From Nocardia beijingensis NBRC 16342 (GTDB lineage Bacteria > Actinomycetota > Actinomycetes > Mycobacteriales > Mycobacteriaceae): a stretch of 64,000 bases of DNA. Under the pieces are notes generated by a model, which ran no database searches, had not been told where the DNA came from, and worked only from the letters and a program-made list of their open reading frames with translations. This document shows, in pieces, positions 16,728-24,975 of this stretch. Position numbers and translations under genes: made by a program. Location: the NCBI RefSeq assembly GCF_001612785.1, contig NZ_BDBC01000062.1, positions 1-64,000 on the forward strand, given 5' to 3'. Numbering within the stretch: the first letter of the stretch is position 1; each line of letters opens with the position of its first letter.

Positions 16728-18197
16728 TCAGCGGTCGAGCACGGTGACGACCGATTTGGTCTCGAGGTATTCCTCGATGGCGTCGGGCCCGTTCTCCCGA
16801 CCCCAGCCCGACTGCTTGTAGCCGCCGACGGGCATCTGCACACCGCCCGCGCGGTGGATGTTCACGCCGATCCGGCCGGCCCGCAGCCGCCGGGCCACCC
16901 GGTGTGCCAGGGCGACGTCGCGAGTCCACACGCTGCCCGCGAGCCCGTATTCGGTGTCGTTGGCGGCGGCGATCGCCGCGTCGAGGTCAGTGAAGGACAT
17001 CACGGCCAAGACCGGTCCGAAGATCTCCTCACGGACGATCTCCATGTCCGGGGTGACGTCGGCGACGACGGTGGGCGCGTAGTAGAAACCACGCTCGCCC
17101 AGCCGTTCTCCGCCGCACACCACCCGAGCCCCGGCGGCGCGCCCCCGCTCGACGAATCCGGCGACGCGTTCGAGCTGCCGGGCCGAGACGAGCGGTCCGA
17201 GCACGGCGTCGGGATCGGTGCCGTAACCGACCTTCATGGCCCTGCCCTGTTCGGCGATCGCGGCCACCAGTTCGTCGTGGATCGACTCGTGCGCGAAGAG
17301 CCGCGTGCCCGACGTGCAGATCTGTCCGGAGTTCCAGAAGATACCGAGCGCGATACCGGCTGCCGCGGCGGCGATGTCGGCGTCTGGCAGCACGATCACC
17401 GGGGACTTGCCCCCGAGTTCGAGCGATACCCGCTTCAGGTTTCCGGTCGCGGCGGCGACGATCTTGCGACCCACCGCGGTCGAACCGGTGAAGCTGATCT
17501 TGTCGACCGCGGGGTGCTCGGCAAGCGCCGCCCCCGTGGGACCGAACCCGGTGACGACGTTGACCACTCCGGCGGGCACCCCGGCCTCCAGCAGCAGCGC
17601 GCCCAGCGCGAGGGCACTGAGCGGCGCTTCCTCCGACGGCTTGAGCACACAGGTGCAACCCGCCGCCAGCGCGGGCGCGATCTTCATGGACATGGCGATG
17701 AGCGGCGCGTTCCACGGCACGATCATCGCCACCACGCCGACCGGTTCCTTGTAGGTGGCGCCGAGCATCCGCCGTTCGGCCGGACCGAGATCGGTGGTGC
17801 TGCCGTGGATCTTGTCGGCCCAGCCGGCGTAGTACCGGAACTGGTTGACCGCCTCGGCCACCATGAGCGCCGCCTGCGAGACCGGCATGCCGACATCGCG
17901 GCTCTCCAGCCGGGCGAACTCCTCCGTACGGGCGGCCAGCAGATCGGCCACCCGCCAGAGCACCACGCCCCGCTGGGCGCCCGACAGTCCCAGCCAGCGC
18001 TCGTCGTCGAATGCCTGCCGCGCGGCCAGGACCGCGCTGTCGACGTCGGCGGACGAGGCGTCGGCGATCTGTCCGATCACCTCTTCGGTCCCCGGATCGA
18101 GCACCTCGAACATGCCACCCCCGGCGGCGGGGACCCACTCACCATCGATGAGCAGCCGCCCCACCACCGCCTCCACGGAGGTCACCGCGACACTCAC
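16728..18197 (-). CDS. Aldehyde dehydrogenase family protein
   Basis: A 489-residue NAD(P)-dependent aldehyde dehydrogenase with intact motifs: N163 in PWNAP, K186 in LKPSEE, the GSTAVG loop (238-243), catalytic base E260 (LELGGK) and nucleophile C294 (GQICTSG). It would oxidise an aldehyde to an acid or act as a semialdehyde dehydrogenase. Translation begins at GTG, overlapping the VOC gene's stop by 4 bp (GTGA), so the two are probably translationally coupled. It is one of five ALDHs in the window and the second in its operon. Confidence 0.85.
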   Translation of the reverse strand: MSVAVTSVEAVVGRLLIDGEWVPAAGGGMFEVLDPGTEEVIGQIADASSADVDSAVLAARQAFDDERWLGLSGAQRGVVLWRVADLLAARTEEFARLESRDVGMPVSQAALMVAEAVNQFRYYAGWADKIHGSTTDLGPAERRMLGATYKEPVGVVAMIVPWNAPLIAMSMKIAPALAAGCTCVLKPSEEAPLSALALGALLLEAGVPAGVVNVVTGFGPTGAALAEHPAVDKISFTGSTAVGRKIVAAATGNLKRVSLELGGKSPVIVLPDADIAAAAAGIALGIFWNSGQICTSGTRLFAHESIHDELVAAIAEQGRAMKVGYGTDPDAVLGPLVSARQLERVAGFVERGRAAGARVVCGGERLGERGFYYAPTVVADVTPDMEIVREEIFGPVLAVMSFTDLDAAIAAANDTEYGLAGSVWTRDVALAHRVARRLRAGRIGVNIHRAGGVQMPVGGYKQSGWGRENGPDAIEEYLETKSVVTVLDR

Positions 18198-18643
18198 GCG
18201 TGCTCGTGGATGTGGGGAACCGGATGCGGGATCTTGGTGCCCGCGGGCGGGCTCCGCACCGCGTCCGGATCACCGGCGACCAGTTCGACCAGGTAGCCGT
18301 CCGGGTCGGCGACCATGGCCAGGCCGACCGGCCCGAAGTCGGTCGGTTCCACCTTCATCCGATAGCCCGCGGCCTTGATCTCCGCCGCAGCGGTGTGCAC
18401 GTCCTCGACGACCAGTACCAGCGGCGCGTAGCCGGGAACCGGTGCGGGGGCGGGCATGATGTCACCGTTGAGCAGCACCAGGGTGCGCACGCCCGCAGAG
18501 TCCTCCAGCATCACCTCGGTGATCTCGGGGTCCACGAATTCGAGGACGGCACCGGGCTTCTGATCGAACAGTGCGTAGAACGCCAGGGACCGTTCCAGGT
18601 CGCGGACGATCAGCTTGAAGTTGGTGAACTCACCTTTGATCAT
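18194..18643 (-). CDS. VOC-superfamily (glyoxalase-like) protein
   Basis: A 149-residue protein with two beta-alpha-beta-beta-beta modules: FTNFKLIVRDLERSLAFYAL at the start, and LVLVVEDVHTAAAEIKAAG with GPVGLAMVADPDGYLVELVA in the second half. Glu116 in YLVELV is in the usual metal-ligand position, and a His-rich tail ends the protein. The superfamily includes glyoxalases, methylmalonyl-CoA epimerases and ring-cleavage dioxygenases; the sequence does not decide among them. It sits between two aldehyde dehydrogenases and is translationally coupled to the downstream one. Confidence 0.75.
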   Translation of the reverse strand: MIKGEFTNFKLIVRDLERSLAFYALFDQKPGAVLEFVDPEITEVMLEDSAGVRTLVLLNGDIMPAPAPVPGYAPLVLVVEDVHTAAAEIKAAGYRMKVEPTDFGPVGLAMVADPDGYLVELVAGDPDAVRSPPAGTKIPHPVPHIHEHA

Positions 18644-18691
18644 CGATCTTCTCCGAGTACTTCGGTATGCGAGAGAGGGTGTGCGAGGGCG

Positions 18692-20245
18692 CTATTCGGC
18701 CGAGCGCGGGGTGCCGAGGACCAGGCCGTAGGCGCGGCGGCTCACATCACCGGACAGGTCGATGGTGACGCTCTTGTCCTGGGTGAACTCGTCGAGCGCG
18801 TCCGGGCCGAGCTCACGACCGGTGCCGGACTGCTTGAAGCCGCCGAACGGCAGGTACTGGGAGATGTTGTGGAAGTCGTTGATCCACACCGAACCCGCCT
18901 CGAGCTGCCGGGCGACCTCGAGCGCGCGCTGGTTGTCGCGGCTCCACACGGCCGCGGACAGGCCGTATTCGGTGTCGTTGGCGATCTCGATCGCCTCGTC
19001 CTCGGACTCGTATTTCAGCACCGACAGCACCGGGCCGAAAATCTCCTCGCGCGCGATGGTCATGTCGTTGGTGACGTTGGTGAACACGGTCGGCTCGACC
19101 CAGTAGCCACGCTCGAACTCCGGACCGGTCGGCACGCCGCCGCCGATGACGACGGTCGCGCCCTCGGCCTTGCCCTTCTCGATGTAGCCGAGAATGCGCT
19201 CCTGCTGGGTCTTGTTCATGACCGCGCCGATGTCGGTGGCCGGGTCGAGCGGATTGCCCTGCTTCAGGGCCTGCAGCCGCTTCACCAGCCGGGCGACGAA
19301 CTCGTCGTGGATGGACGACGGCAGCAGCAGCCGGGTGCCGGACTCGCAGGCCTGGCCGGCGTGCAGCAGGAAGGCGTAGATCGAACCGTCCACGGCCGCA
19401 TCAAGATCGGCGTCGTCCAGGACGATGTTCGGGCCCTTGCCGCCGAGCTCGAGCAACACCTTCTTGACCGTGCCCGCCGCGTCGGCCATCACCTGACGGC
19501 CGGTCGCGGTGGAACCGGTGAACGACACCAGCCGCACATCCGGGTGCTTCACCAGGCGGCCGCCGATGTTCGGGCCGTCGCCGACCACGACGTTGAAGGC
19601 GCCGTCGGGCAGCCCGGCGTCACGGAGCAGCGCGCCGAGTTCCAGGGCGAAGATGGGGGTCTTCTCGTCGGTCTTGAGGACGACGGTGTTGCCCGCGGCC
19701 AGCGCCGGGATCGACTTCCACACCGCGATGACGGCCGGGAAGTTCCACGGGACGATGCCCGCGCACACACCGACCGGCTCCTTGCGGATGAAACTCGCCG
19801 AGAGCACCTGGCCGGTCACCGGGCCGGAGCGCTCCCATTCGTAGGTGCGGGTCAGTTCGGCGTAGTGGCCCAGGTGCATCAGCGGGAAGCCGACCCCGAT
19901 CGCGCCGGCCAGCCGCACCGGCATACCGGTCTCCCGGGCGCTCAGGGCAGCGAGCTCCTCCATGCGCACGCTCAGCGCCGCGATCACCCGGTCGATGACC
20001 GCCGCGCGCTCGGCGGGCGGGGTGTTGCGCCACACGCCGGACTCGTGCGTCCGCTTGGCGGCCGCGACCGCCGCGTCGACCTGTTCGGGAGCGGCGACAG
20101 CCACCGTCACCACGGTCTCCCCGGTCGCCGGATTCACCACCGGAATGCTGGTGTCGGTATCGACCCACGCACCGTCGATGAACAACCGGTAATGCGGCAC
20201 ACCGTCACGGTCGACAGCGGGAGTTTCGGGCAGAACGGCAGTCAT
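18692..20245 (-). CDS. Aldehyde dehydrogenase family protein (first gene of operon)
   Basis: A 517-residue ALDH with N168 (PWNFP), K191 (LKTDEK), the GSTATG loop (244-249), catalytic Glu266 (LELGGK) and Cys300 (GQACESG). It is about 20 residues longer than its operon mate at both ends. It heads the five-gene minus-strand operon and has a TGTCCA-type operator about 100 bp upstream, so expression is probably controlled by the shared regulator. Substrate is unknown. Close ALDHs in actinobacteria act in terpenoid, aromatic and sterol side-chain breakdown. Confidence 0.85.
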   Translation of the reverse strand: MTAVLPETPAVDRDGVPHYRLFIDGAWVDTDTSIPVVNPATGETVVTVAVAAPEQVDAAVAAAKRTHESGVWRNTPPAERAAVIDRVIAALSVRMEELAALSARETGMPVRLAGAIGVGFPLMHLGHYAELTRTYEWERSGPVTGQVLSASFIRKEPVGVCAGIVPWNFPAVIAVWKSIPALAAGNTVVLKTDEKTPIFALELGALLRDAGLPDGAFNVVVGDGPNIGGRLVKHPDVRLVSFTGSTATGRQVMADAAGTVKKVLLELGGKGPNIVLDDADLDAAVDGSIYAFLLHAGQACESGTRLLLPSSIHDEFVARLVKRLQALKQGNPLDPATDIGAVMNKTQQERILGYIEKGKAEGATVVIGGGVPTGPEFERGYWVEPTVFTNVTNDMTIAREEIFGPVLSVLKYESEDEAIEIANDTEYGLSAAVWSRDNQRALEVARQLEAGSVWINDFHNISQYLPFGGFKQSGTGRELGPDALDEFTQDKSVTIDLSGDVSRRAYGLVLGTPRSAE

Positions 20246-20345
20246 TTTTCACCTCGATATTTCTCGGGAATTCGCCGTGACAGCGGCGAGGGCAGGGAAT
20301 GGAATGTGGCCAGTCTTCGACAGTAGAGAGACCGAGACCACAGGG

Positions 20346-20364
20346 GTGTCCAAATTTCGGACAC
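20346..20364. promoter_or_regulatory. TGTCCA-type inverted repeat, site c
   Basis: GTGTCCAAATTTCGGACAC has perfect 6-bp arms (GTGTCC/GGACAC), about 100 bp upstream of the ALDH operon. It is one base shorter than the 20-bp sites, and a further GGACAC follows 6 bp later (20371-20376), so a second half-site may extend it. Confidence 0.6.
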
Positions 20365-20378
20365 TTCCACCGGACACG

Positions 20379-21258
20379 TCAGCGGCCCGGGACGAGCAAT
20401 GACGCGGCCGAGAACAGCAGTCCGGTTCCGACGGCGTCGACCCGTCCGGAGTCAGGACACCGTCGGGCGCGATGCGGTAGCTGCGCAGGGTCACCGCCGG
20501 GATCGGCTCGGCGCCGAACAGGTCGACGGCGTAGAGCCTGCGCCCGTCGCCGGAGACGAGCACCTGACCGGGCATCGTCCCGGCCGCACCGCCGACATAC
20601 GGCGAACCGGGCAGGGTTCGCAGCGCGCCGCCGGGCAGGACCTCGAAGCCACTGACATCGTTGGTCATGGCATTGGGTGTGTAGAGGTAGTGGCCGTCGG
20701 GGCTGCGTCCGATCCCCCGCCGGACAGCGTGCCTGCCGGCCCGATACCGACGGCCTCACCGCCCGGCGACGGTGCACCGTCGGGTCCCATCGAGTAGGCC
20801 CGCAGGTGCGCGCCACCGTCGGTGCTCGGACCCGTCGTCAGCACCAGATGCTTGCCATCGGGTGAGAGGTTCATGCCCAACGGCGCTTCCGGCACCGGTA
20901 CGGGCGATCCGGGCACCGGGGTCAGGGCGCCGTCGCCACCGATCGCGTAGGGGCGGATCGCGGCGACCGGGGTCACCGTGATCACGGACAGGAACCGGTG
21001 ATCGGCGGAACTCTTCGACAGCGTGCCGAACCCGGTCGGATACGGCGCACCGGCGACCGGCTGGGGTCCCACCCCGTCACCGACGGTGTATCCGAGCAGC
21101 TGATCGGATACACCGCCGGTGACGGAGAGATGGTCGACGGCGACCGGCGGGGCGGCCGTCGCGGAGGCGGACAGGAAGGGCGGGGCCAACAGGGATGTGA
21201 GTGCGAATGCCGTCGCGGCCTGTGCACGGAGCGGTTTGCTTCGGCGTCTGATGATCAC
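20379..21258 (-). pseudogene. Frameshifted secreted beta-propeller (lactonase-like) gene
   Basis: The three minus-strand frames carry consecutive parts of one propeller protein of the family intact at 33.9, 50.3, 53.5, 61.2 and 62.6 kb. From GTG 21258 (after AGGAGA) come a signal peptide and the first blades. Around 20700-20730, near a run of five G, the reading frame shifts and SPDGHYLYTPNAMTNDVSG continues. Around 20430-20445 it shifts again to the family's typical ending, TGLLFSAASLLVPGR. Two indels in different places indicate decay, although assembly errors in GC-rich DNA are possible. It lies just upstream of the ALDH operon and its operator. Confidence 0.75.
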
Positions 21259-21613
21259 GGAAGATCTCCTCGGCGCGGGCACCCGGGCACCGACCCCGGC
21301 CGGCGCCCGCCGGACGAATACAGCTCATCGCGCGGCCACGGCCGGCGGCCGAATTCGCCTCGCTGCGAAGGTCTTCCGGAATTCGCCTCTCCGGAAGGTG
21401 ATACCGATCATATCCAGCGATTCCGGCTATTCAATTGGCGATTTCCGAAACAGGGATTCGAACGGCGGGAATCGGCTTTCGCCGGCGTTTCACCGGCGGC
21501 GAAGTGCCGGTTTCCTTTTTGCCAATTGGCTTCGGATGTGACCGGGGTTACGGTCGTCGCACCGATCCGCGTTCTGCGGCCGACGACATCCCCCGATACA
21601 CAGGAGTATCCCC
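21259..21613. other. Divergent intergenic region
   Basis: 355 bp between the broken propeller gene and the ABM-domain gene. It is less GC-rich than its surroundings in the middle (21415-21530), with ATTCAATTGGC and GCCAATTGGC as loosely related words that may be promoter parts. No gene was found. Confidence 0.4.
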
Positions 21614-21907
21614 ATGGCAATTCAGGTGACCATCGACATGACCGCCAAGGAAGGCCGCGTCAACGATCTGCGGACCTGGTTCGTCGACCACCTCGCCGGC
21701 ACGCGCAGCTTCGCGGGCAACATCAGCGTCGAGGTCGCGCGCAACCAGGACGAGCCCTCGCGGATCCTGTTCGTCGAGAAGTGGGACTCCAGGGCGAACT
21801 TCGAGGCCTACCTCGCCTGGCGCGACGAGTCGGGCGTGATCGCCGAACTGCTCGAGCTGCTCGACGGCGACATCACCTTCCGCTACCACGATTTCCTCGG
21901 CGTCTGA
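21614..21907 (+). CDS. Antibiotic-biosynthesis-monooxygenase (ABM) domain protein
   Basis: A 97-residue ferredoxin-like-fold protein of the ABM/quinol-monooxygenase type: VTIDMTAKEGRVNDLRTWF, RNQDEPSRILFVEKW and a FEAYLAWRDE helix. Such dimers act as cofactor-less monooxygenases, haem degraders or simple ligand binders. It is preceded by CAGGAG. Its neighbours are both broken propeller genes, so it is the only intact gene in this eroded stretch. The actual reaction is unknown. Confidence 0.7.
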   Translation: MAIQVTIDMTAKEGRVNDLRTWFVDHLAGTRSFAGNISVEVARNQDEPSRILFVEKWDSRANFEAYLAWRDESGVIAELLELLDGDITFRYHDFLGV

Positions 21908-21925
21908 TCCGGTTCGGGGTATGTG

Positions 21926-22163
21926 ATGACGACACGACGACCTGCCCGGACCAGCACGTCGCTGCGCCGGTTCGCCGGCGCGCTCGGCGTGGTGGTGCTC
22001 GGCACCTGCGCGACGGCGACGACCGCGGGTGGCGCTCCCGCGGCCGAATCCCGGATCCTGCTCATGGGCGGGACGGCGGCTGGTGTCCACGGGTCACCGG
22101 CCTGCGTCGACGGGCCTGCGCTCCGCAGACGATCCCGGCGCCATCGCACTGCCGATCGGCTGA
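21926..22163 (+). pseudogene. Remnant of a second beta-propeller gene with large internal deletion
   Basis: Starting at ATG 21926, a signal peptide (RRFAGALGVVVLGTCATATT) leads into AAESRILLMGGTAAG, the conserved first strand of the propeller family. Near 22080 the frame changes, and the +1 frame immediately gives HRPASTGLRSADDPGAIA and a stop at 22161. This matches the family's C-terminal TGLxxSDGPxxxIA ending. About 300 residues between the two ends are missing, so the gene was reduced to its two tips. Confidence 0.6.
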
Positions 22164-22257
22164 CCCGTTCCGGCATACCGGGAACGCTTCGGGACCAGCC
22201 CGTCGGCGACTGCCAGACGGGGCAGCTGAACCGGTAGTCGCGCCTGGCGAAACGAAA

Positions 22258-22298
22258 ACGTCTGCCCCGCACGAGGATCACCCGTGCGGGGCAGACGT
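22258..22298 (-). terminator. Intrinsic terminator of the hydrolase at 22.3 kb
   Basis: Perfect 16-bp inverted repeat with a 9-base loop (left arm 22258-22273, right arm 22283-22298), followed on the minus strand by TTTTCGTTT. It lies 32 bp beyond the stop of the minus-strand hydrolase. Confidence 0.85.
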
Positions 22299-22330
22299 CT
22301 GTAGGGATCGCCGGTGATGGGGCGACCGGA

Positions 22331-23245
22331 TCAGCCGGCCAGACCCTTGCCGAAGAACTCGTCGAGCTTCTCCACGGCGGGGGTCACGTACTGGTCCACG
22401 TCGTAGAGGTCGATGTGGCTGGCGCCGTCGATGACGAACAATTCCTTCGGCTCGGCGGCCTTCGCGACGGCCTCCTCGCTGAAGTAGGCGGTGTCGGCCT
22501 CGGAGCCGACGATCATCAGCAGCGGACGCGGCGAGATCATGGCGACCTTGGCGTAGGCGTCGAACTGGGCGATGCGGTCGATGCTCTGCAGCGGCCACTT
22601 GTTCTCCGAGCGCGGGTGCTGAGCGCGCGGGGTGCGGTAGTAGTCGTGCGCCTCGCGGAACAGCGCGGGCGCGCCCTCGAGACCCTCGGCGGTCGGCGGC
22701 GCCCAGATCTGGTAGTTCGGTTCGGCGCCCTTGGCCTCGGCGGTGCGCAGCGCGCCCGCGGCGTCGAGCATCTCCTGCAGCACCGACGGATCCTGGGTGC
22801 GGCCGAGGCCGTTGCTGAGGTAGTCACCGATGTCGAGACCGGAGACGGTGGCCACGGCCTTGATGCGGTGATCGGTCTGCGCGGCGAACGGCACATAGCC
22901 GCCGGAGGCGCAGATGCCGAGCGCGCCGATCCGGTTCGGGTCGATGTCCTCACGGGTGGTCAGGTAGGTGACCGCGGACTTCACGTCCTCGGAACGTTGG
23001 AAGGGGTCCTCCAGGAAACGCGGCTCACCTTCGCTCTCGCCCTGGTAGGCGGCGTCGAAGACGAGCGCGGCGTAGCCCTTGTCGGCAAGGCGCTGGGCGT
23101 AGATGCTCGCGGTCTGCTCCTTGACGCCACCACCGGGGTGCGAGACCACGACGGCGGGCAGGCACTCGCCGGTGCGGTTCTCCGGGGTGAACAGGAGCCC
23201 GGCCAGACGCAGGCCGTTGCTCGGGAAGCTGACACTGGTAGCCAT
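22331..23245 (-). CDS. Alpha/beta-hydrolase (YcjY/dienelactone-hydrolase-like)
   Basis: A 304-residue cytoplasmic hydrolase with VVSHPGGGVKEQT (33-45) as the oxyanion segment, FDAAYQGESEGEPR (63-76), the nucleophile elbow ICASGG with Ser114, and the C-terminal catalytic His in DGASHIDLYD. It is the best-preserved member of a group that also includes the gene at 10.7 kb and two remnants. Likely activity is ester or lactone hydrolysis. It starts at ATG after AAAGGAC, has a strong terminator, and diverges from a CoA-transferase gene across a region with a 14-bp palindrome. Confidence 0.75.
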   Translation of the reverse strand: MATSVSFPSNGLRLAGLLFTPENRTGECLPAVVVSHPGGGVKEQTASIYAQRLADKGYAALVFDAAYQGESEGEPRFLEDPFQRSEDVKSAVTYLTTREDIDPNRIGALGICASGGYVPFAAQTDHRIKAVATVSGLDIGDYLSNGLGRTQDPSVLQEMLDAAGALRTAEAKGAEPNYQIWAPPTAEGLEGAPALFREAHDYYRTPRAQHPRSENKWPLQSIDRIAQFDAYAKVAMISPRPLLMIVGSEADTAYFSEEAVAKAAEPKELFVIDGASHIDLYDVDQYVTPAVEKLDEFFGKGLAG

Positions 23246-23376
23246 GGTGGCACTGTCCTTTCGAGTATTTCGCGGCTCGAAGCCGATGCAACAACCTTTT
23301 CTCCGGACTTTGCCGCCGACAATGGGAAAGATCCTTCCCTGGAACGCCTCCGACCGGGAACAATTACAACTCGCCG

Positions 23377-23390
23377 GTGACCGCGGTCAC
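23377..23390. promoter_or_regulatory. Perfect 14-bp palindrome between divergent genes
   Basis: GTGACCGCGGTCAC is a perfect palindrome lying between the divergent hydrolase (132 bp away) and the CoA-transferase (98 bp away). Placement suits an operator for a dimeric regulator. Being GC-rich, it may also arise by chance. Confidence 0.35.
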
Positions 23391-23487
23391 TTCAACTCCG
23401 GCGAATCGGCGCTTGACGACTCGTCACTGGGTTCCGTTTCGGAAAGGAATTACGCTCGATACAGCATGATTCGAAAAGGATGTATTC

Positions 23488-24702
23488 ATGACCGGACCGC
23501 TCGACGGCGTGCGTATTCTCGACCTGACCTCCGATTTCATGGGCCCGTTCGCGACATTGTTGCTCGCCGACATGGGTGCCGATGTGGTGAAGGTCGAATC
23601 CACCGCGGGCGACACCACCCGGAGAGTGGGTCCGCGGCGCAACCCCGGCATGGGCGCGATCTTCCTGCACCTCAACCGTAACAAGCGCAGTCTGGTGCTC
23701 GACCTGAAATCGGAGCAGGGCAATGCGGCACTCCAGCGGATGCTCGGCTCGGCCGATGTCCTGCTCTACAGCCTGCGTCCCAAGAGCATGGCGCGCCTCG
23801 GCCTGGCCTACGAGCGGGTCCATGAGCGCAATCCGCGGCTGATCTACTGCGGCGCTTTCGGTTTCGGCCAGAACGGCCCGTATGCCGACCGCCCCGCCTA
23901 CGACGACCTGATCCAGGCGGCGGTCGGCATGCCCGTCCTGCAGAGCCGCAAATCGGGGCCGCCCACCTATATCGCCACCGCCATCGCCGACCGGGTGGTG
24001 GGCATGGCGGCCGCCAACGCCATCACCACCGCGCTGTATCGCCGGGAGCGCACCGGTCACGGGCAGGAGGTGCAGGTGCCGATGTTCGAGACCTTCGCCC
24101 AGTTCGCTCTGGGTGACCATCTCTACGGCCACACCTTCATCCCCTCGACCGGCACCTCCGGCTACGCCCGGATGATGAACTCCGATCGCCGCCCCTACCG
24201 CACCCGCGACGGCTACCTGGGCGTGAACGTCTACACCGACAAGCACTGGCACCGCTTCTTCGCCCTCGCCGGTCGGCTCGAGATGTCGGAAGATCCCCGC
24301 TTCGCCGACATCGGCCGCCGCACCGAGAACATCGGCCTGCTCTACGGTTTCCTCGCCGAGGTGCTCGAGACCAGGACGACGGCGGAATGGGTGCAGCTCC
24401 TCAACGAAGCCGATATCCCCGCCATCGAGATGAACACCCCCGAAACGCTGCTCGACGATCCGCACATGAAGGATGTCGGGTTCTTCATCGAGGAAGAGCA
24501 CCCGACCGAGGGACTGCTGCGATCACTGGGCATACCCCAGCGGTGGAGTGAGGACACTCCCGAATTCCGTTATCCCGCACCGCGGCTCGGGGAGAACTCG
24601 GTGCAGGTGCTGCGCGAGTACGGGTTCGCCGGCGACGAGATCGACCGGCTGGTCGCCGACGGCGCCGCCTACACTCCGGAAACACTCGCCCGGCGGTCGT
24701 GA
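23488..24702 (+). CDS. CaiB/BaiF-family CoA-transferase
   Basis: A 404-residue class III CoA-transferase. The N-terminal LLADMGADVVKVE (25-37), NRNKRSLVLDLK (63-74) and the catalytic-Asp segment PAYDDLIQA (Asp139) are intact. It transfers CoA between an acyl-CoA donor and a free acid, forming an intertwined dimer. The start follows an AAAGGAAT-like site. Two further family members (24976 and 26118) lie on the other strand; this one is transcribed alone and probably activates a different acid. Substrate unknown. Confidence 0.85.
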   Translation: MTGPLDGVRILDLTSDFMGPFATLLLADMGADVVKVESTAGDTTRRVGPRRNPGMGAIFLHLNRNKRSLVLDLKSEQGNAALQRMLGSADVLLYSLRPKSMARLGLAYERVHERNPRLIYCGAFGFGQNGPYADRPAYDDLIQAAVGMPVLQSRKSGPPTYIATAIADRVVGMAAANAITTALYRRERTGHGQEVQVPMFETFAQFALGDHLYGHTFIPSTGTSGYARMMNSDRRPYRTRDGYLGVNVYTDKHWHRFFALAGRLEMSEDPRFADIGRRTENIGLLYGFLAEVLETRTTAEWVQLLNEADIPAIEMNTPETLLDDPHMKDVGFFIEEEHPTEGLLRSLGIPQRWSEDTPEFRYPAPRLGENSVQVLREYGFAGDEIDRLVADGAAYTPETLARRS

Positions 24703-24853
24703 CGACAACAGGAGGTCAGCCCGCCGATCGGGCGGCGGCGCGGCGGGCGAGGGACTTCGAGCGATTCGGTCGACGGGGACATGATGTCGAGCAGGTAGTT
24801 GCACGAGCAGCTGTCACCGTCGGCGGCTTTCGACGCACCCCACGGACCGTTCT

Positions 24854-24922
24854 CACGAGCAGAAGCAGTACGTGGACCAGGCGTTCGAGAAGATCGAACC
24901 GTTCTTCGCCGAGCACCTCTGA
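24854..24922 (+). pseudogene. C-terminal remnant of an alpha/beta-hydrolase
   Basis: In the 270-bp gap after the CoA-transferase, one plus-strand frame reads HEQKQYVDQAFEKIEPFFAEHL and stops. This resembles the last helix of the YcjY-like hydrolases here (compare KPGPTGVALENLVPFFRKHLS and TPAVEKLDEFFGKGLAG). No start or upstream homology remains. It is a short remnant like that at 14.5 kb. Confidence 0.45.
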
Positions 24923-24975
24923 TCACCGCGGACGGCGGTGGAGCCGGTCCGGTGCGCAGCGCACCGGGCAGGTCG

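Noticed and set aside
18200..20326. 708-codon plus-strand open frame
   Set aside because: Antisense to the VOC and aldehyde dehydrogenase genes; no ribosome-binding site or family resemblance.
20346..20376. Repeated GGACAC words considered as a CRISPR or iteron array
   Set aside because: Only two or three copies, at operator-like positions, with no regular spacer length.
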